64,000 bases of DNA, taken from Lampris incognitus (taxonomy: Eukaryota; Chordata; Actinopteri; Lampriformes; Lampridae). Below, in pieces: positions 50,971 to 61,491 of the stretch. Position 1 is the first letter of the stretch; the number at the start of each line of letters is the position of its first letter. The translations under genes were made by a program, and so were the position numbers. The notes under the pieces were generated by a model, which saw nothing but the letters and a program-made list of their open reading frames with translations, had not been told where the DNA came from and ran no database searches. The DNA is taken from contig NC_079223.1 of assembly GCF_029633865.1 (NCBI RefSeq), positions 36,115,739 to 36,179,738 on the forward strand. Reading direction: 5' to 3'.

Positions 50971-53900
50971 AGACCTTAACACATATAGTTAAATAAAACG
51001 GCAAAATTTTGTATTTTGTAAATTCAACGGATGTTTCTTTTTCCTTATTATTATTTGATCTAGTTTACTTTTTATAGGAGGGCATTAAGACCCAATTTCT
51101 GTACGAGAAGCTAAGGTTTCTTCTCCCTTTATTTTAATTTAATACAATATTTTGAACTTAGGTGACGTAGATTCTGATACATGGGATGATGAATCTGATA
51201 TAATTTGTATACATTAAGATGTACATTTAATAATATGGCTTTTGTATTACTACTACTTTTCCCTAAGTACTTTACTGCATTGTTAATTGGTTTTGGATGT
51301 TTATCACCCAAGGCGTTTTGGATGGTTAATCACACCTGCCATCATAGAGCTTGTCAGCCTATGGGTGTGCGTGATGTATAAATATGGGTGTGAGTTCCAT
51401 TTTTCAAACATTTTGGCCTTATCAATATCCATGTGTGATCAAAACATCCTATTAAACTGTTGTGGCTTAGAGTAAATGTGCAGGCGTTATCCCCCTTTTT
51501 TCATTGACGATGTTCTGATTGCCTTGCACCTACATGATGTGCTTATAATTACTTTCCTTCAACAGGAGATAATTAACATGCCAATGAAAATAGAGACCTG
51601 ATAGAGATTGTATGCCTTGCAAAAAAGTGTAAAAAAAAAACTACATGCACACATATTGGCTACTGAATTGAGTGGCGCTTTTTAGTTTGTGGAGAGAGCA
51701 CCAGTCTCATTTTTACTCATGTAAATGAAACAATTTGGATAGCTAATGGTGCAAATTTTGCTCCTCGAGAGGATCCAAAAGTTTAATATAGTCTGTTGTT
51801 TGATGACAGTGTTCACCGTGTTGAATTAATGGTAATAATAACAACCAGTCTATTCAATAGGCCTCACACTCTTGTTCTGCATTAGTTCTCAGAGGACATG
51901 TTAAAAGTCATGCCAGTTGCTATTGTTGACACCGGTCAAGGACACACACTGACATACAAAGCACATATATATTAAGCTATTGTACCGTATAGTACTGTGT
52001 TACATCCAAAGCTTTTATGTGAACAACCCACTTAGTCGAATTTCTTGTAAATGCAAACTTCCTTGGCTAATAAAAATGATTTTGAAACATCATGGGCTTA
52101 ACCAATTAATTTTCACAAGGCTCAGAAATACAGTTTGCTCTTGTAGAACCTTCACCTAACTTGTGTTTGTTCATGATAAAAGAGATTCTGTCTTACTTAT
52201 CACACTTTGCTTAGGACTACTCCGGCGGTGGTGTTCTGGCAGTGGGTTAACCAGTCCTTCAACGCTGTGGTCAACTACACCAACCGTAGTGGAGACGCCC
52301 CCATCACCGTAAAGTAGGAAGGACTTATCACCTCACTACCACAATAGATCACTGCTACCCTGCTCCTCTAGCCTAGTGTCTGTATGGAGGCAATGGGAGC
52401 CTTACAGTGCAGTCTCCCCCCTCCACCCCAAATAGCGGTATTATGTTCCACTGTTGAGCATGTGCCCAGCAGTCACCAAACCATCATCTGACAATGGTTA
52501 AAAGCTGCCATGTAATGTCCTCAGGTTATGGAGCATTTACATATTTTGCTGCCATACTGCATAAAAAGCATTCCTCTGAACACTGCAGACATGCATCAAA
52601 TGCATGCCTACACACCACAATGCTCTAAACTGCACAAATGAAGGTTGGGTTTTCTTAAGAGTGATCATTGAGCAAGCATGTCATTGTGGGCTAAATATTA
52701 TCCTAGCTATGCCTTAGCATGAGAGTTATTTGGTTGCTCAAACTGTTTGAAGTATCTTTGCAAATGTAAAGAAATTTGCGTTATAATAGGTTCAACTTTA
52801 AACCCAGAGTATTATTTATTATCCTATTTTTTAGAAAGATTCTAGGTGCCAGTTCAGTGACACTGATAATGCTGAGAAGTTGGAGGCAATATCTTTTAGT
52901 GCCAAAATGCCCAATACACTCTTGTCCTCTCTTAGTCAGCTGGGTGCAGCCTACGTCAGCGCCACAACAGGAGCCGTTGTCACAGCCCTGGGACTCAAGT
53001 CTCTGGCCACGGTAAAGCTTTCTCTGTTCCCAGTGATTAACCACAACCCTGATGCAGATGAATTGATCTGTAGGTACATTCTTGAATGTGTGGACATCTG
53101 GTAGTGGCCTTACCAGAGAGCTTTAGGTGTGACCTTCACGATATATTCTCTGGATCTGACTTTTCTCTCCCAGCGTCTCCCTCCAATCATGAGCCGGTTT
53201 GTCCCATTTGCTGCTGTCGCTGCTGCCAATTGCATCAACATCCCTTTCATGAGGCAAAGGTAGGACCCTCAATATTAAGTTAATTACTCAATTTGTTCCT
53301 TTATGTTCCCAGGGGTATCAGAGCAAAATTCAGCAAAGAATGTGCCTCTTGTAATTGTGTGCGTGAGTATGATTGCCTGGCCAAGATGGTGTCCTCCCTT
53401 GTTGTTGTTTCCTCCTCCCCCTCCCCCATCCTCTTCTTCTTACTCTTCTTCCATTTCTTTTCTTCCTCCTCCCCTTCTTTTCTTCCTCCTGTTCTTTTTC
53501 TTCTTGCTCTTCTCATTATCTTTCCAATTCCTTTAATTAATTTTCTCTTTCTTATTGTTATTCTTCACCTTATTATCCATCTTCTCATTCTTCTAATTTT
53601 CCTTTGCATTCTTCTCTTTCTAGTTTTTTTTATTCTTCTTTCTAATTCTTAAATGTCCTCCCATTGGACTTTTTAGCAGAATTATTAGTGATAAAGGGTT
53701 TTGAGCCTTTGAGTCTTCCAGGTGAAGGGCAGTCTCTCCCCCAGCCCTGCTGGGGGAGAGACTGCTGAACTGCTTGACTGACTGACATAGATAATATCCT
53801 GTCCTCAACTATTGTGCTCTTCTGTTTTTGTATTCTCTCCCCAGGGAACTAAAATGCGGCATTCCGGTGACAGATGAGAACGGGAACAGGTTGGGAGAGT

Positions 53901-56900
53901 CAGTCAGCGCAGCTAAACAAGCCATTGTTCAGGTGGTAGTGTCACGAATCGGCATGGCAGTGCCAGCTATGGGTAAAGATTACATTATGTTTGCTCGTTA
54001 GTTTGGAAAAGTCACTGTCTCTCATAATTTATAGATCTCACTGTATCGAATGATTACTTTTTCCCCTCCACAGCCATCCCCCAGTTATTTTTTTTGTGAT
54101 CAATTAATGTATTAAGATAATACAAAACAAAATTTTATATCACCAAGCACATAGGGAACTCCACTCTGGGAATAAAAATGAGTCAACAGGAATGAGAAAA
54201 AAAGTAAATAATAATAATAACTATTAATAAATTTTAAAAAAATGCAAAAAAAGAAAGGAAAAAATAAGACAAAGAATAATAATACAAAAAAAACAAATAG
54301 ATAATAACAATAACAAGTCAATATAAATGCACAAATAAACAAAACACCATAGACACACAACAGCATGCAATCATAAATCCACGGTAACAAACAACCACAA
54401 CGATGACTGAAACAGCAAACAATATATGCTAATTACAAACATATCCATATAAACATACATGTATACATGGTCCATAGAACTAAATATAAAGGGTTATGTG
54501 AAACGAAATGAGGTCAAGGCAAGGCTAAAGTTTGGGTTTAGTTAAGCTCCTGGATGATCTCGACAGCTTTAGACTAGTTAATCACAGTATCAACTCTAGC
54601 CGTGTTAATTCTGGCAGTGGACCATTCAAGTCTGAAAAAAAAGTTAGCCAGGTTCTCTTCATGTCATTAGTTGGTTCAAATCAAATGTAATGGCCGGTAG
54701 GAAAATTTTGACATGTTGCCCAACCCTAATATCTTCCTAAAAAGATTTGATGTAGAAGAGTACCAGAACATATGTAAGTAGTCTCCTCTAACAGAGGTAG
54801 GACATTTAGAGCCTAAGTCATTGTCAGCCAATTTTAATCTAAATCTGCACTCCAGTGTAAAGTAAAATTTGTGCACAAACCTACAGTGAATTATCTGATG
54901 AGCGAGATTTGTAGATGAGGGAAAAAAATTGTGTTCCAGACTGTTGGCCAATTCCAATTCCAATCAAGATTGAGAGACTGAAAATCTTTTCCCCAATTTT
55001 TGGTTACTGGGAGTGAATTGGTGTCACAAGAACAAAGTTTGTTTTAATCCGAAGCTTCCAGTTTAGTCTTGGTAGTAATTACTGCTACCAAAGGGTGTTG
55101 GGGTTGGAGTGCATCCGAAGGTACTCTATAGCAGCGTTTCTCAAACCTCTCCTGGCGGACCACTTGTCCTACATGTTTTAGATCTCTTCCTGCTCCAACA
55201 CAGCTGATTTAAATGATCAGTTTTGTTATTAGGCAGTTTCGGGCGCTCATAATGAGTTGATCATTTGAATCTGCTGTGTTGGAGCAGGGAGAGATCTAAA
55301 ACATGCAGGACAAGTGGTCTGCCAGGAGAGGTTTGAGAAACGCTGCCCTATAGGTTTTAAGTGCTGTGCAGAGTTTAAGATAAAAAAAAAAAATCATGAA
55401 GAGCCTAGAAGAGAGTAGTACTCTTTCAAATCTTGGAAAGAGCGAACACCTTGATGGTTAAAAACATCGCCTAACACACAAATGCCTTGTTTAGACCACT
55501 GTGGAAAAATGAAAGGTGTGGACCCAGACAAGAGTGCATTATTATGCCAAATAGGTGATAATTCATGGTATTTATAATCAATAGATATGTTTTCCTGTAC
55601 AGTACCAAATTGATAGTGTGTTAGAAATAATAGGACCTATACGGGATTCTACAGTTTTTTGTTTGATGGCACAGAAAGGCAAATCCTGAATCCTGACTGG
55701 AAAGGATAAAGCATTTTCTAAAGAGCACCATGAAGTATCCGAAGACATGTCCAACCAGGTATTAAGATGGAACAACTAATAATAGTGTTTAAAATTGGGT
55801 AAGGAGAGGCTACCAGAAGTTTTGGGGAAAGAGTGGAAAAGCTAATCCTGGGACATTTCCCATTCCAAATAAAATTCCTACATATAGTCAAGATCCTTAA
55901 AAAATGTGCCGGGGGGTAGAGAGGGAGCATAGAAAATAGAAAATGTATTCATGGAAGTATATTCATTTTTATAACAGAAACACAACCATGGAGACCAACA
56001 TCTTAAACAAACCAACTGTAAGGATCTTTCTTGACTAATATGAGCGGAATTTAAGTTATTGTTAACTAGGTGTGAAATTGTAGGTCTAATTTGGATACCT
56101 AAGTAGGTAAAGCCATGGTTTTGTAAGGAAACTGGAAGGTGAGCTAGATCAAGGTTTATACTTGTCTTATATAGTGGCCTCAGTATTGATTTTGACCAGT
56201 TTATTTTATAACCAGAGAAGGAGCCAAACTTGTAGAAGAGATTCCGAACATAAGGTAGAGTTAGCTACTTCTGAGAGATACAATAAAATGTCATCTGCAA
56301 AAAGGGAGATATAATGAGATGTCCCTTTGATTATGATGGGAGATATAGCATGGTTTTCTCTAACTGCCTGGGCTAATAGTTCAAATGAGAGAGCAAACAG
56401 ACCTGGAGAAAGCGGGCAACCCTTCCTATTCCCTCTTGTTAAAACAAAGGCAGGTGAACCAGGGTAACCAGTTTGGCCATGTGCAGTAAAAGAGGGATAA
56501 AGTATGCAAATCATTTTTATAAAGGAAGATCCAAAGCCAAAGTGTCACAAAACTGCCTATAAATAACTCCATTCCACACAATTGAAAGCTTTTTCTGTGT
56601 CCACTGATAAGACTGCCCAAGGATGCACATCAGAGGCAGCCTCAATTATATGTAATAAACGGCATATATTGTCAGAGGCTAAATGACTCTTAACAAAACT
56701 GGTCTGATCTTGGTGAATCAGGGGAGTAATAAAGGAATCCAGCCTCCTTGAGAGTACTTTGGCATATGATTTAAAATCACAGTTCAAGGTTGATAAAGGG
56801 CATTAACTGGAACATTCCACCGGGTCCTTATCCCTTTTTAAAAGAAGAGAGAGAAGTGCAGTGTTTTGATCTCTATGGAAAGAACCAACCTTGAGCGAGA

Positions 56901-58009
56901 AGTTAATGGAGTCAAGGAGGATTGGAACTACCATGTGCCATAACTGAGAGAGCAATTCAGGGGGAATTCCATCCAGTCCAGGAGATTTAGATTTAAGCAT
57001 TGAATCAAGGGCATCTGAGAGTTCTTTTAAGGTAATTGGTGTATCTAGTTGGGAAGATTGTATAACTGAGAGAGAGGGTAAGTTCAAAGAGTTCAAAAAC
57101 TCCCACCATATCATGGAGTTTTTTGCCACCCAAACTAGCCAATGTTCAGGTGGTAGTGTCATGAATTGGAATGGCAGTGCCAGCTATGAGTAAAGATTAC
57201 ATTATGTTTACATGTTAGTTTGGAAAAGTTACTGTCTGTCATGGTTTATAGATCTCACTGTGTTGAATGATTACTTTTTCACTTTCCACAGCCATTCCCC
57301 CGGTTATTATGAATGCACTGGAAAAGAGAGCTTTCATGAAGGTAAACAGGGTGTACATTTGTCAAATTTTTGTGGAAGGCAGTGAGATTGTAGGCTGAAT
57401 GTAGTACAACCACATTCCACTTGTTTTGTTCTTTTGCAGTGTAAATAACATTGCGCATACTTGTGTGATTGAAAATAAGACTTTGAATTCTTATATTTTA
57501 TTTTTTTTATTTTTTTTATTTTTTTTTTGCCACACAGGGATATAACCAAAATTCTAAATTTTGTCTGAAAGATTTAATCTAGCCCTGACCTCTGTAACTA
57601 TATTCCTTTTTTAGCGGTTTCCATTCCTAAATGCTCCAGTCCAGGTGGGACTGGTGGGGCTTTGGTAAGTAGATCACACCTGACATCTTCTATGGTGTTT
57701 TGAATGTACAAAGTTATATAACATGAAAGGAGCCACTGACTTGTATGATAGCCCCGTGTCTTACTTCTCTTCAGCCTGGTGTTTGCAACTCCATTGTGCT
57801 GTGCCCTGTTCCCCCAGAAGAGGTAAAACAGCCAGGATTACTATCATACATGAAGCCTCAACAAACACATGACACCATTTTAACATCTCCCATTTTAAAT
57901 TTCTTCTTGTAGTTCTATGGGTGTGGGCAGTCTGGAACCAGATCTACAGGAGAGGATACGAAAGGCCAGTCCTCAAACTACCACGGTGTACTTCAACAAG
58001 GGCCTGTAG
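47144..58009 (+). CDS. sfxn3: Sideroflexin-3, mitochondrial inner-membrane amino-acid (serine) transporter family
   Basis: Coding exons: 47144-47307, 49582-49752, 52215-52313, 52936-53011, 53174-53259, 53845-53972, 57292-57341, 57615-57664, 57775-57822 and 57913-58009 (TAG). All junctions are GT-AG and in phase, giving 322 residues; human SFXN1 and SFXN3 are 322 and 321. Diagnostic segments are [20 protein letters not shown], the family HPDTGE motif in [68 protein letters not shown] and the C-terminal VYFNKGL. Four or five hydrophobic stretches are visible. Family knowledge: SFXN1 and SFXN3 import serine for one-carbon metabolism; they are imported through TIM22 and lack a cleaved presequence. 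SFXN1 is close in sequence; the SFXN3 call rests on pdzd7-lzts2 linkage. Intron 7 carries an L1 plus a duplicated exon 7 end. Confidence 0.95.
47448..49027 (-). mobile_element. Complete Tc1-like DNA transposon with perfect 27-bp TIR ends
   Basis: The outermost 27 bases of both ends (CACTGCTCAAAAAAATAAAG...) are exact inverted copies, flanked by TA on each side (47446-47447 and 49028-49029). The 1580-bp element holds one uninterrupted transposase frame. Near its right end is a perfect hairpin (about 48863-48898, ATTGTCTAATTTCCACC and its complement). It lies in sfxn3 intron 2, opposite to the gene. Near-complete preservation indicates recent insertion. Confidence 0.96.
47706..48731 (-). CDS. 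Tc1-like transposase, 341 residues, intact
   Basis: DDE transposase of the IS630-Tc1-mariner superfamily, acting by cut and paste at TA sites. The N-terminus has two helix-turn-helix (paired-like) parts: [20 protein letters not shown] with [15 protein letters not shown], then [11 protein letters not shown]...SAQTVRNRM, with a basic GRRRTT linker between. The catalytic triad reads TDES (D), [10 protein letters not shown] (D) and [11 protein letters not shown] (E). The spacing between the last two is about 34 residues, as in DD34E Tc1 elements. Length and motif order are those of a full Tc1 transposase, with no stop or frameshift. It has no relation to sfxn3 beyond location. Confidence 0.95.
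   Translation of the reverse strand: MRRYLQPTEVAQVVQLIQDGTSMRAVARRFDVSPSTVSRAWRRYQETGQYTRRRGGGRRRTTTLQQDRYLVLCARRNRRSTAGALHNDLQQATNMQVSAQTVRNRMHEDGMRAQRPQLGPVLTAQHRAARLTFAREHLGWQIRHWRPVLFTDESRFTPNTCDRRERVWRRCGERSAACNILQHDRFGSGSVMVWGGISLEGRTDLYVLARGTMTAIRYRDEILRPIVRPYAGAVGPGFLLMHDNARPHVARVCQQFLYVEGIDAMDWPARSPDLNPIEHLWDIMSRAIRQRDVAPQTVQELTDALIQVWEEIPQETIRRLIRSMPRRCRECIQARGGHTHY
50898..50971. repeat. (CT)n microsatellite
   Basis: About 36 CT units with few breaks, in sfxn3 intron 3. Confidence 0.95.
53398..53650. repeat. Pyrimidine-rich tract in sfxn3 intron 6
   Basis: About 250 bp of TTC/CTC-rich, nearly purine-free plus-strand sequence. It makes long but meaningless open frames. Confidence 0.8.
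53920..54088 (+). repeat. Left copy of ~170-bp duplication flanking the L1
   Basis: It includes the last 53 bases of sfxn3 exon 7, its donor, about 100 bp of intron and an acceptor plus the first bases of exon 8 (CCATCCCCCAGTTATT). It then stops at a T-run that begins the inserted LINE. The right copy is 57137-57308; by eye they differ at roughly 10-15% of positions. Confidence 0.9.
54089..57136 (-). mobile_element. 5'-truncated L1-type LINE in sfxn3 intron 7
   Basis: On the minus strand, from 57136 downwards, broken frames read [78 protein letters not shown] (catalytic box) and [13 protein letters not shown]-terminal part follows ([25 protein letters not shown]). The order and motifs are those of fish L1-clade ORF2. 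The endonuclease part is missing at the 5' end. The 3' end meets a T-run at 54086-54093. It is inactive, and a 214-bp MITE sits inside. Confidence 0.9.
55132..55345. mobile_element. hAT-type MITE, near-palindromic, nested in the L1
   Basis: The ends CAGCGTTTCTCAAACCTCTC and the matching reverse complement run inward for about 90 bp on each side. The flanking 8-mers CTCTATAG (55124-55131) and CCCTATAG (55346-55353) differ at one base. An 8-bp target duplication is the hAT signature. Confidence 0.88.
57137..57308 (+). pseudogene. sfxn3: Right copy of the duplication: dead exon 7 fragment followed by the used exon 8 acceptor
   Basis: It repeats 53920-54088 on the far side of the L1. The exon 7 copy has no upstream acceptor and carries TGA in place of the CGA arginine codon (VVVS-stop-IG), so it cannot code. 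The exon 8 acceptor at 57289-57291, by contrast, is the one that leads into the complete exon 8 (57292-57341). Confidence 0.88.
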
Positions 58010-58017
58010 GACCAGAC

Positions 58018-58060
<43 letters not shown>

Positions 58061-58166
58061 ACATACACACACCCTGTGGTGGCTGACCTATGGTATTACA
58101 GCTCTCTGGGTACAGATAAAGGGCAAAAAAAAATTATATTTATGCATTTTTTTATTAGGTATTTTC
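58010..58166 (+). other. sfxn3: sfxn3 3' UTR, contains (CA)n
   Basis: A (CA)n run at 58020-58058 follows the stop closely. No AATAAA or ATTAAA occurs before the hAT element at 58167. The first ATTAAA (58193-58198) lies inside that element. Confidence 0.75.
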
Positions 58167-58873
58167 TAGGGGTGTCATGATTTTGATTCTAAATTAAAGA
58201 TTGTTCGAAATGAGCTTTCTATTTCGACCTTCAAAATCGAGCAGAATCGATGATTCTCCCAGTGAGGCTGGGGTGCGGAAGGGAGAAAAAAAAACAACAC
58301 TTGAAAGATGACACGGCATAGTTTACCGGTAGCCTGCAGATGCACTTTTCAAGACACCATGGCCACTGCCAGAGTCAGAGATGATGGAGAAACAACAGAA
58401 CTGGAAAATCCTCCTGCTTCCCTGAAAGTCCCCGGGAGGTATATCAACGAACGCGTTGTTGACAGAAAAACTAGTTCGTTGGCTATGCTACACGCAGGTA
58501 CCCTATGCCACCTCAGACAACATGACAAATTGGTCGACTGGTGAAATAAGTTGTCATTACATTTTAAATAAGTCATTTAAATTTGACCATATGACCTTGG
58601 TGTGGTACATTCCAAAAAAAATAAAATAATGGCGGTTATATCACACAATACCATGTAGCCTATCTTTTTAAAGAAGAATTTCAACTTTAAATGACAGTTT
58701 TCAGGGCATAAAACCAATGATCTGTTGATCTTTACAAATCAAGACTCGATAGTGTAGCAATGGCATAGCCCTCAGTGTTGGAAAAAAATGCGAAATCAAT
58801 AATCAAATTGAATCGTGACCTTAAAATCAAAAGTCAAATTGAATCGGGAGTTTTGAGAATCATGACACCGCTA
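58167..58873 (+). mobile_element. Non-autonomous hAT element with exact 8-bp target duplication
   Basis: The termini TAGGGGTGTCATGATT and the inverted TAGCGGTGTCATGATT are flanked on both sides by GTATTTTC (58159-58166 and 58874-58881). A frame at 58308-58544 contains ELENPPASLK, VVDRKTSS and CHLRQHDK. This is a shrunken ZBED1-like BED finger from a hAT transposase, with most of the protein deleted. It is probably mobilised only in trans. Confidence 0.93.
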
Positions 58874-58907
58874 GTATTTTCCTGTGTACTGCTATATTTG
58901 TTTTGGA

Positions 58908-59853
58908 ATCGGTCTTTCGGACTTGGGCCATTTCCAAGGGCAACGCGACGCCGGACGCCATCTTCCAAGGATCAGAGGCATTGTTTACGAATTAGCTAGC
59001 ACTTTAGCCATTGACTTAGCCATATATTAGCGTTACATTACCCTTACCCTTACCTCACTGAGATGTTTAAAGAATGATACAAAGAAAAGGTGACATACAG
59101 AGACAAATTATGTCCCAATGCCAAACATCATTATTTGGCAAAATTTAATGCCCTAAATAACGTTGATCCCTACGAGCTGCCAACGAAAGAATGAAGCCAC
59201 GACCCAGACAAGCTTCCTCCACCAACTATGGGCATGGTAAATTACCTCGTCTATGATATTAGTGCTTACGCAATGGACCAGTTTAAATCGTTTAAATCCG
59301 TCGAAGCACACGGGCAATTCACGAATGGATGGGTTCAAGATCACCACAGCTTCAAGTCAACAGGCTGTGACAACACCGTGATCTTTCTAAAGGTAAGAGC
59401 TAGCTTTATGTAACTGCCTACATTGATTATCATAACAGGCTATTGCCTTAACCTAAATGACTGAATCAATTATTTCAATATTTAAGCATACAAAGTGTTG
59501 CCGACTTGAATCGATGTCAGCTACATCTGTACCGTGGCTAACGTTAGTGGATGCAGCTTGGAGAAGGGGAGATGCAGGACTGATCTCATGGAGTTTGGTA
59601 CAGTACAGCTGTGCTACTGCTCCCTTTCCATGATTGGTTGAACGTGCCCCTCAAAGTGTCCCTTATCCAAAAAAATAAACATACATATATATCTGTGATC
59701 TTAACGCTAGTTTGAAAACATATTTGACATACTAATGGAGTTAGTAAGAAAAATAAGTGCTAACAGCTGCTAACAGCAATGATTAACGTTACTTGGAAGA
59801 TGGCGGCTTTCCCAAAATGCAACGCGCGTGTGACATCACGACCGAAAGACCGA
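58908..59853 (+). mobile_element. Unclassified TIR element with transposon-ORF remnant
   Basis: Inverted ends ATCGGTCTTTCGG at 58908-58920 and its complement at 59841-59853. Further in, both ends share the inverted motif GCCATCTTCCAAG. A frame at 59090-59395, with one stop, reads LCPNAKHHYLAKFNALN... and MVNYLVYDISAYAMDQFKSF, KSVEAHGQFTNGWVQD. This resembles a protein family often annotated in fish transposons (SWIM/YqaJ type), by recall only. The superfamily and target duplication are not clear. Confidence 0.7.
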
Positions 59854-61344
59854 TATGACCACATGGAGCTGCTCCAAATGTAGTGGATTAGGAGATAATT
59901 ATGGAGGAATCCCAAAGTTAAGCTCTCTATCTCCTCTTCTTCCTCACTTTGATACAAATGGCGGAAATATTAAAGTGGAAATTTCAAAAAGAAAAAAATT
60001 TTGCTGAATGGGAAGCAAAATCTTTTTAGTCAGAAGAATTAATGACAGTTTAATTTTTACATAGACTACAATACTGGTGGAATAACTGATTTGATTTATT
60101 ATGTGTCTTTTTATTTGTGTCCATTCTTTGGTTTTCCTTTGAGGCTTGAGTTAGAATCACGTGTTTGATGGCTCTTCTGAAGGTTACTGACTTACTTTGC
60201 GCTCTGATGTGACCATTATAAGACCATGCTGCATTCAGGTTCTTAGAATAGGAGGGTTTTGTTCCTCATAAATGATTTATTTATCAGAAAGATTCAAATT
60301 TATATACTTATTTATTGGATATCTGCACCTGGATGTAACATATTATTTTTGCTTTGTGTAACCTCCCAACTTGTTCTGAACTCTCCCAGACTTTGCATAT
60401 TGTTGCTTTCTTCTTTTTGTAGAAATTAAAACCATATTTAGGCCCTTAGGCAGTGTGCACAAATGTACAGTAGTGTAACCTCCAGTTCACTTCCACCATG
60501 TATGTTAATATTGCAGAAAAAACTCAGAATATATGAGCACAAACTAGAAATGAACAACCAGTGCAGCTTCATATTCTCTCCAACTCGCCCCCTGAAGTGC
60601 ACTTATCCCCTTTCACACTGTTTATTATCAGGTGTTGAGTACACATGGCAAAGAAAAACCGTCTAAATGCTACAGCATGTCAAGAACACTCGAAGAATGT
60701 CAATTAAATTTGCGAGCTTGAATTCAGTGTAAATGGTCTTGTTCTGTAGCATGCGGGTGACAAACTGTCCATGCTTTATCTAAAGGCCTTTCTTGATTTG
60801 AGATGAGTTGTTTATGAACTCGGTCACCAAGTCACTATCACTTGGTGTGCAAGTGGCAAGTTAATGACTTTTGTTCAATTTTGTTGTTAGAAGATTGTGC
60901 TGCTTGGTCATGTTGTCAAAGGTGGAGAATAATGTACTGTGTCGTATCTAAACGTTATCGTTAAAAAGAAGATGTTGCTATCTGATCTGCCTACTGCTTT
61001 CAGTAAGGCCATTTACAGGCTAAACGTCCTTTACTGCCAATAGAAACAATGTATACAAATTCATTTATAACACTTATTTTTAAAGTCATGTTGGTATCAT
61101 AACAAAGCCAACATGCTAGATGCTAATTAACAGATTGGGACAGCGGGAAATTTCACAAAGCCTTCACATTGCTGTCTCAAGGTTTGATTCATAGGTGTGT
61201 CAAGTGTCGCTGTTAAGTTGTGATGATGATGATGATGATGGTGAATATAAATAAAGTACCAGGTAAATACAATCTAATGTGATTAGTTTTGAACATGTTA
61301 AAATAATTATTTTTCTGCAATATGGATATGAGTATATTATGTAC

Positions 61345-61347
<3 letters not shown>

Positions 61348-61412
<65 letters not shown>
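61348..61412. repeat. (TA)n microsatellite
   Basis: About 31 TA units. Confidence 0.96.
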
Positions 61413-61414
<2 letters not shown>

Positions 61415-61477
61415 TAATACTTAACATAAATACTAAAGTAGAGTTTAACTTAAGTGTATGCCTCTGTAATTGTGTAT

Positions 61478-61491
61478 CCACCAGGTGGCGC
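61478..61491 (+). promoter_or_regulatory. CTCF-like motif
   Basis: CCACCAGGTGGCGC fits the CTCF core consensus CCASYAGRKGGC fully. This is motif evidence only. Confidence 0.45.

Noticed and set aside
57137..57190. Second functional copy of sfxn3 exon 7
   Set aside because: It has no splice acceptor (L1 sequence precedes it) and an in-frame TGA.
58308..58544. A small host zinc-finger gene
   Set aside because: It lies wholly inside a hAT element with an exact 8-bp target duplication, and the finger is incomplete.
59228..59413. A host gene exon encoding MGMVNYLVYDISAYAMDQFK
   Set aside because: It lies between inverted terminal repeats and resembles a transposon-borne protein; the preceding frame has a stop.
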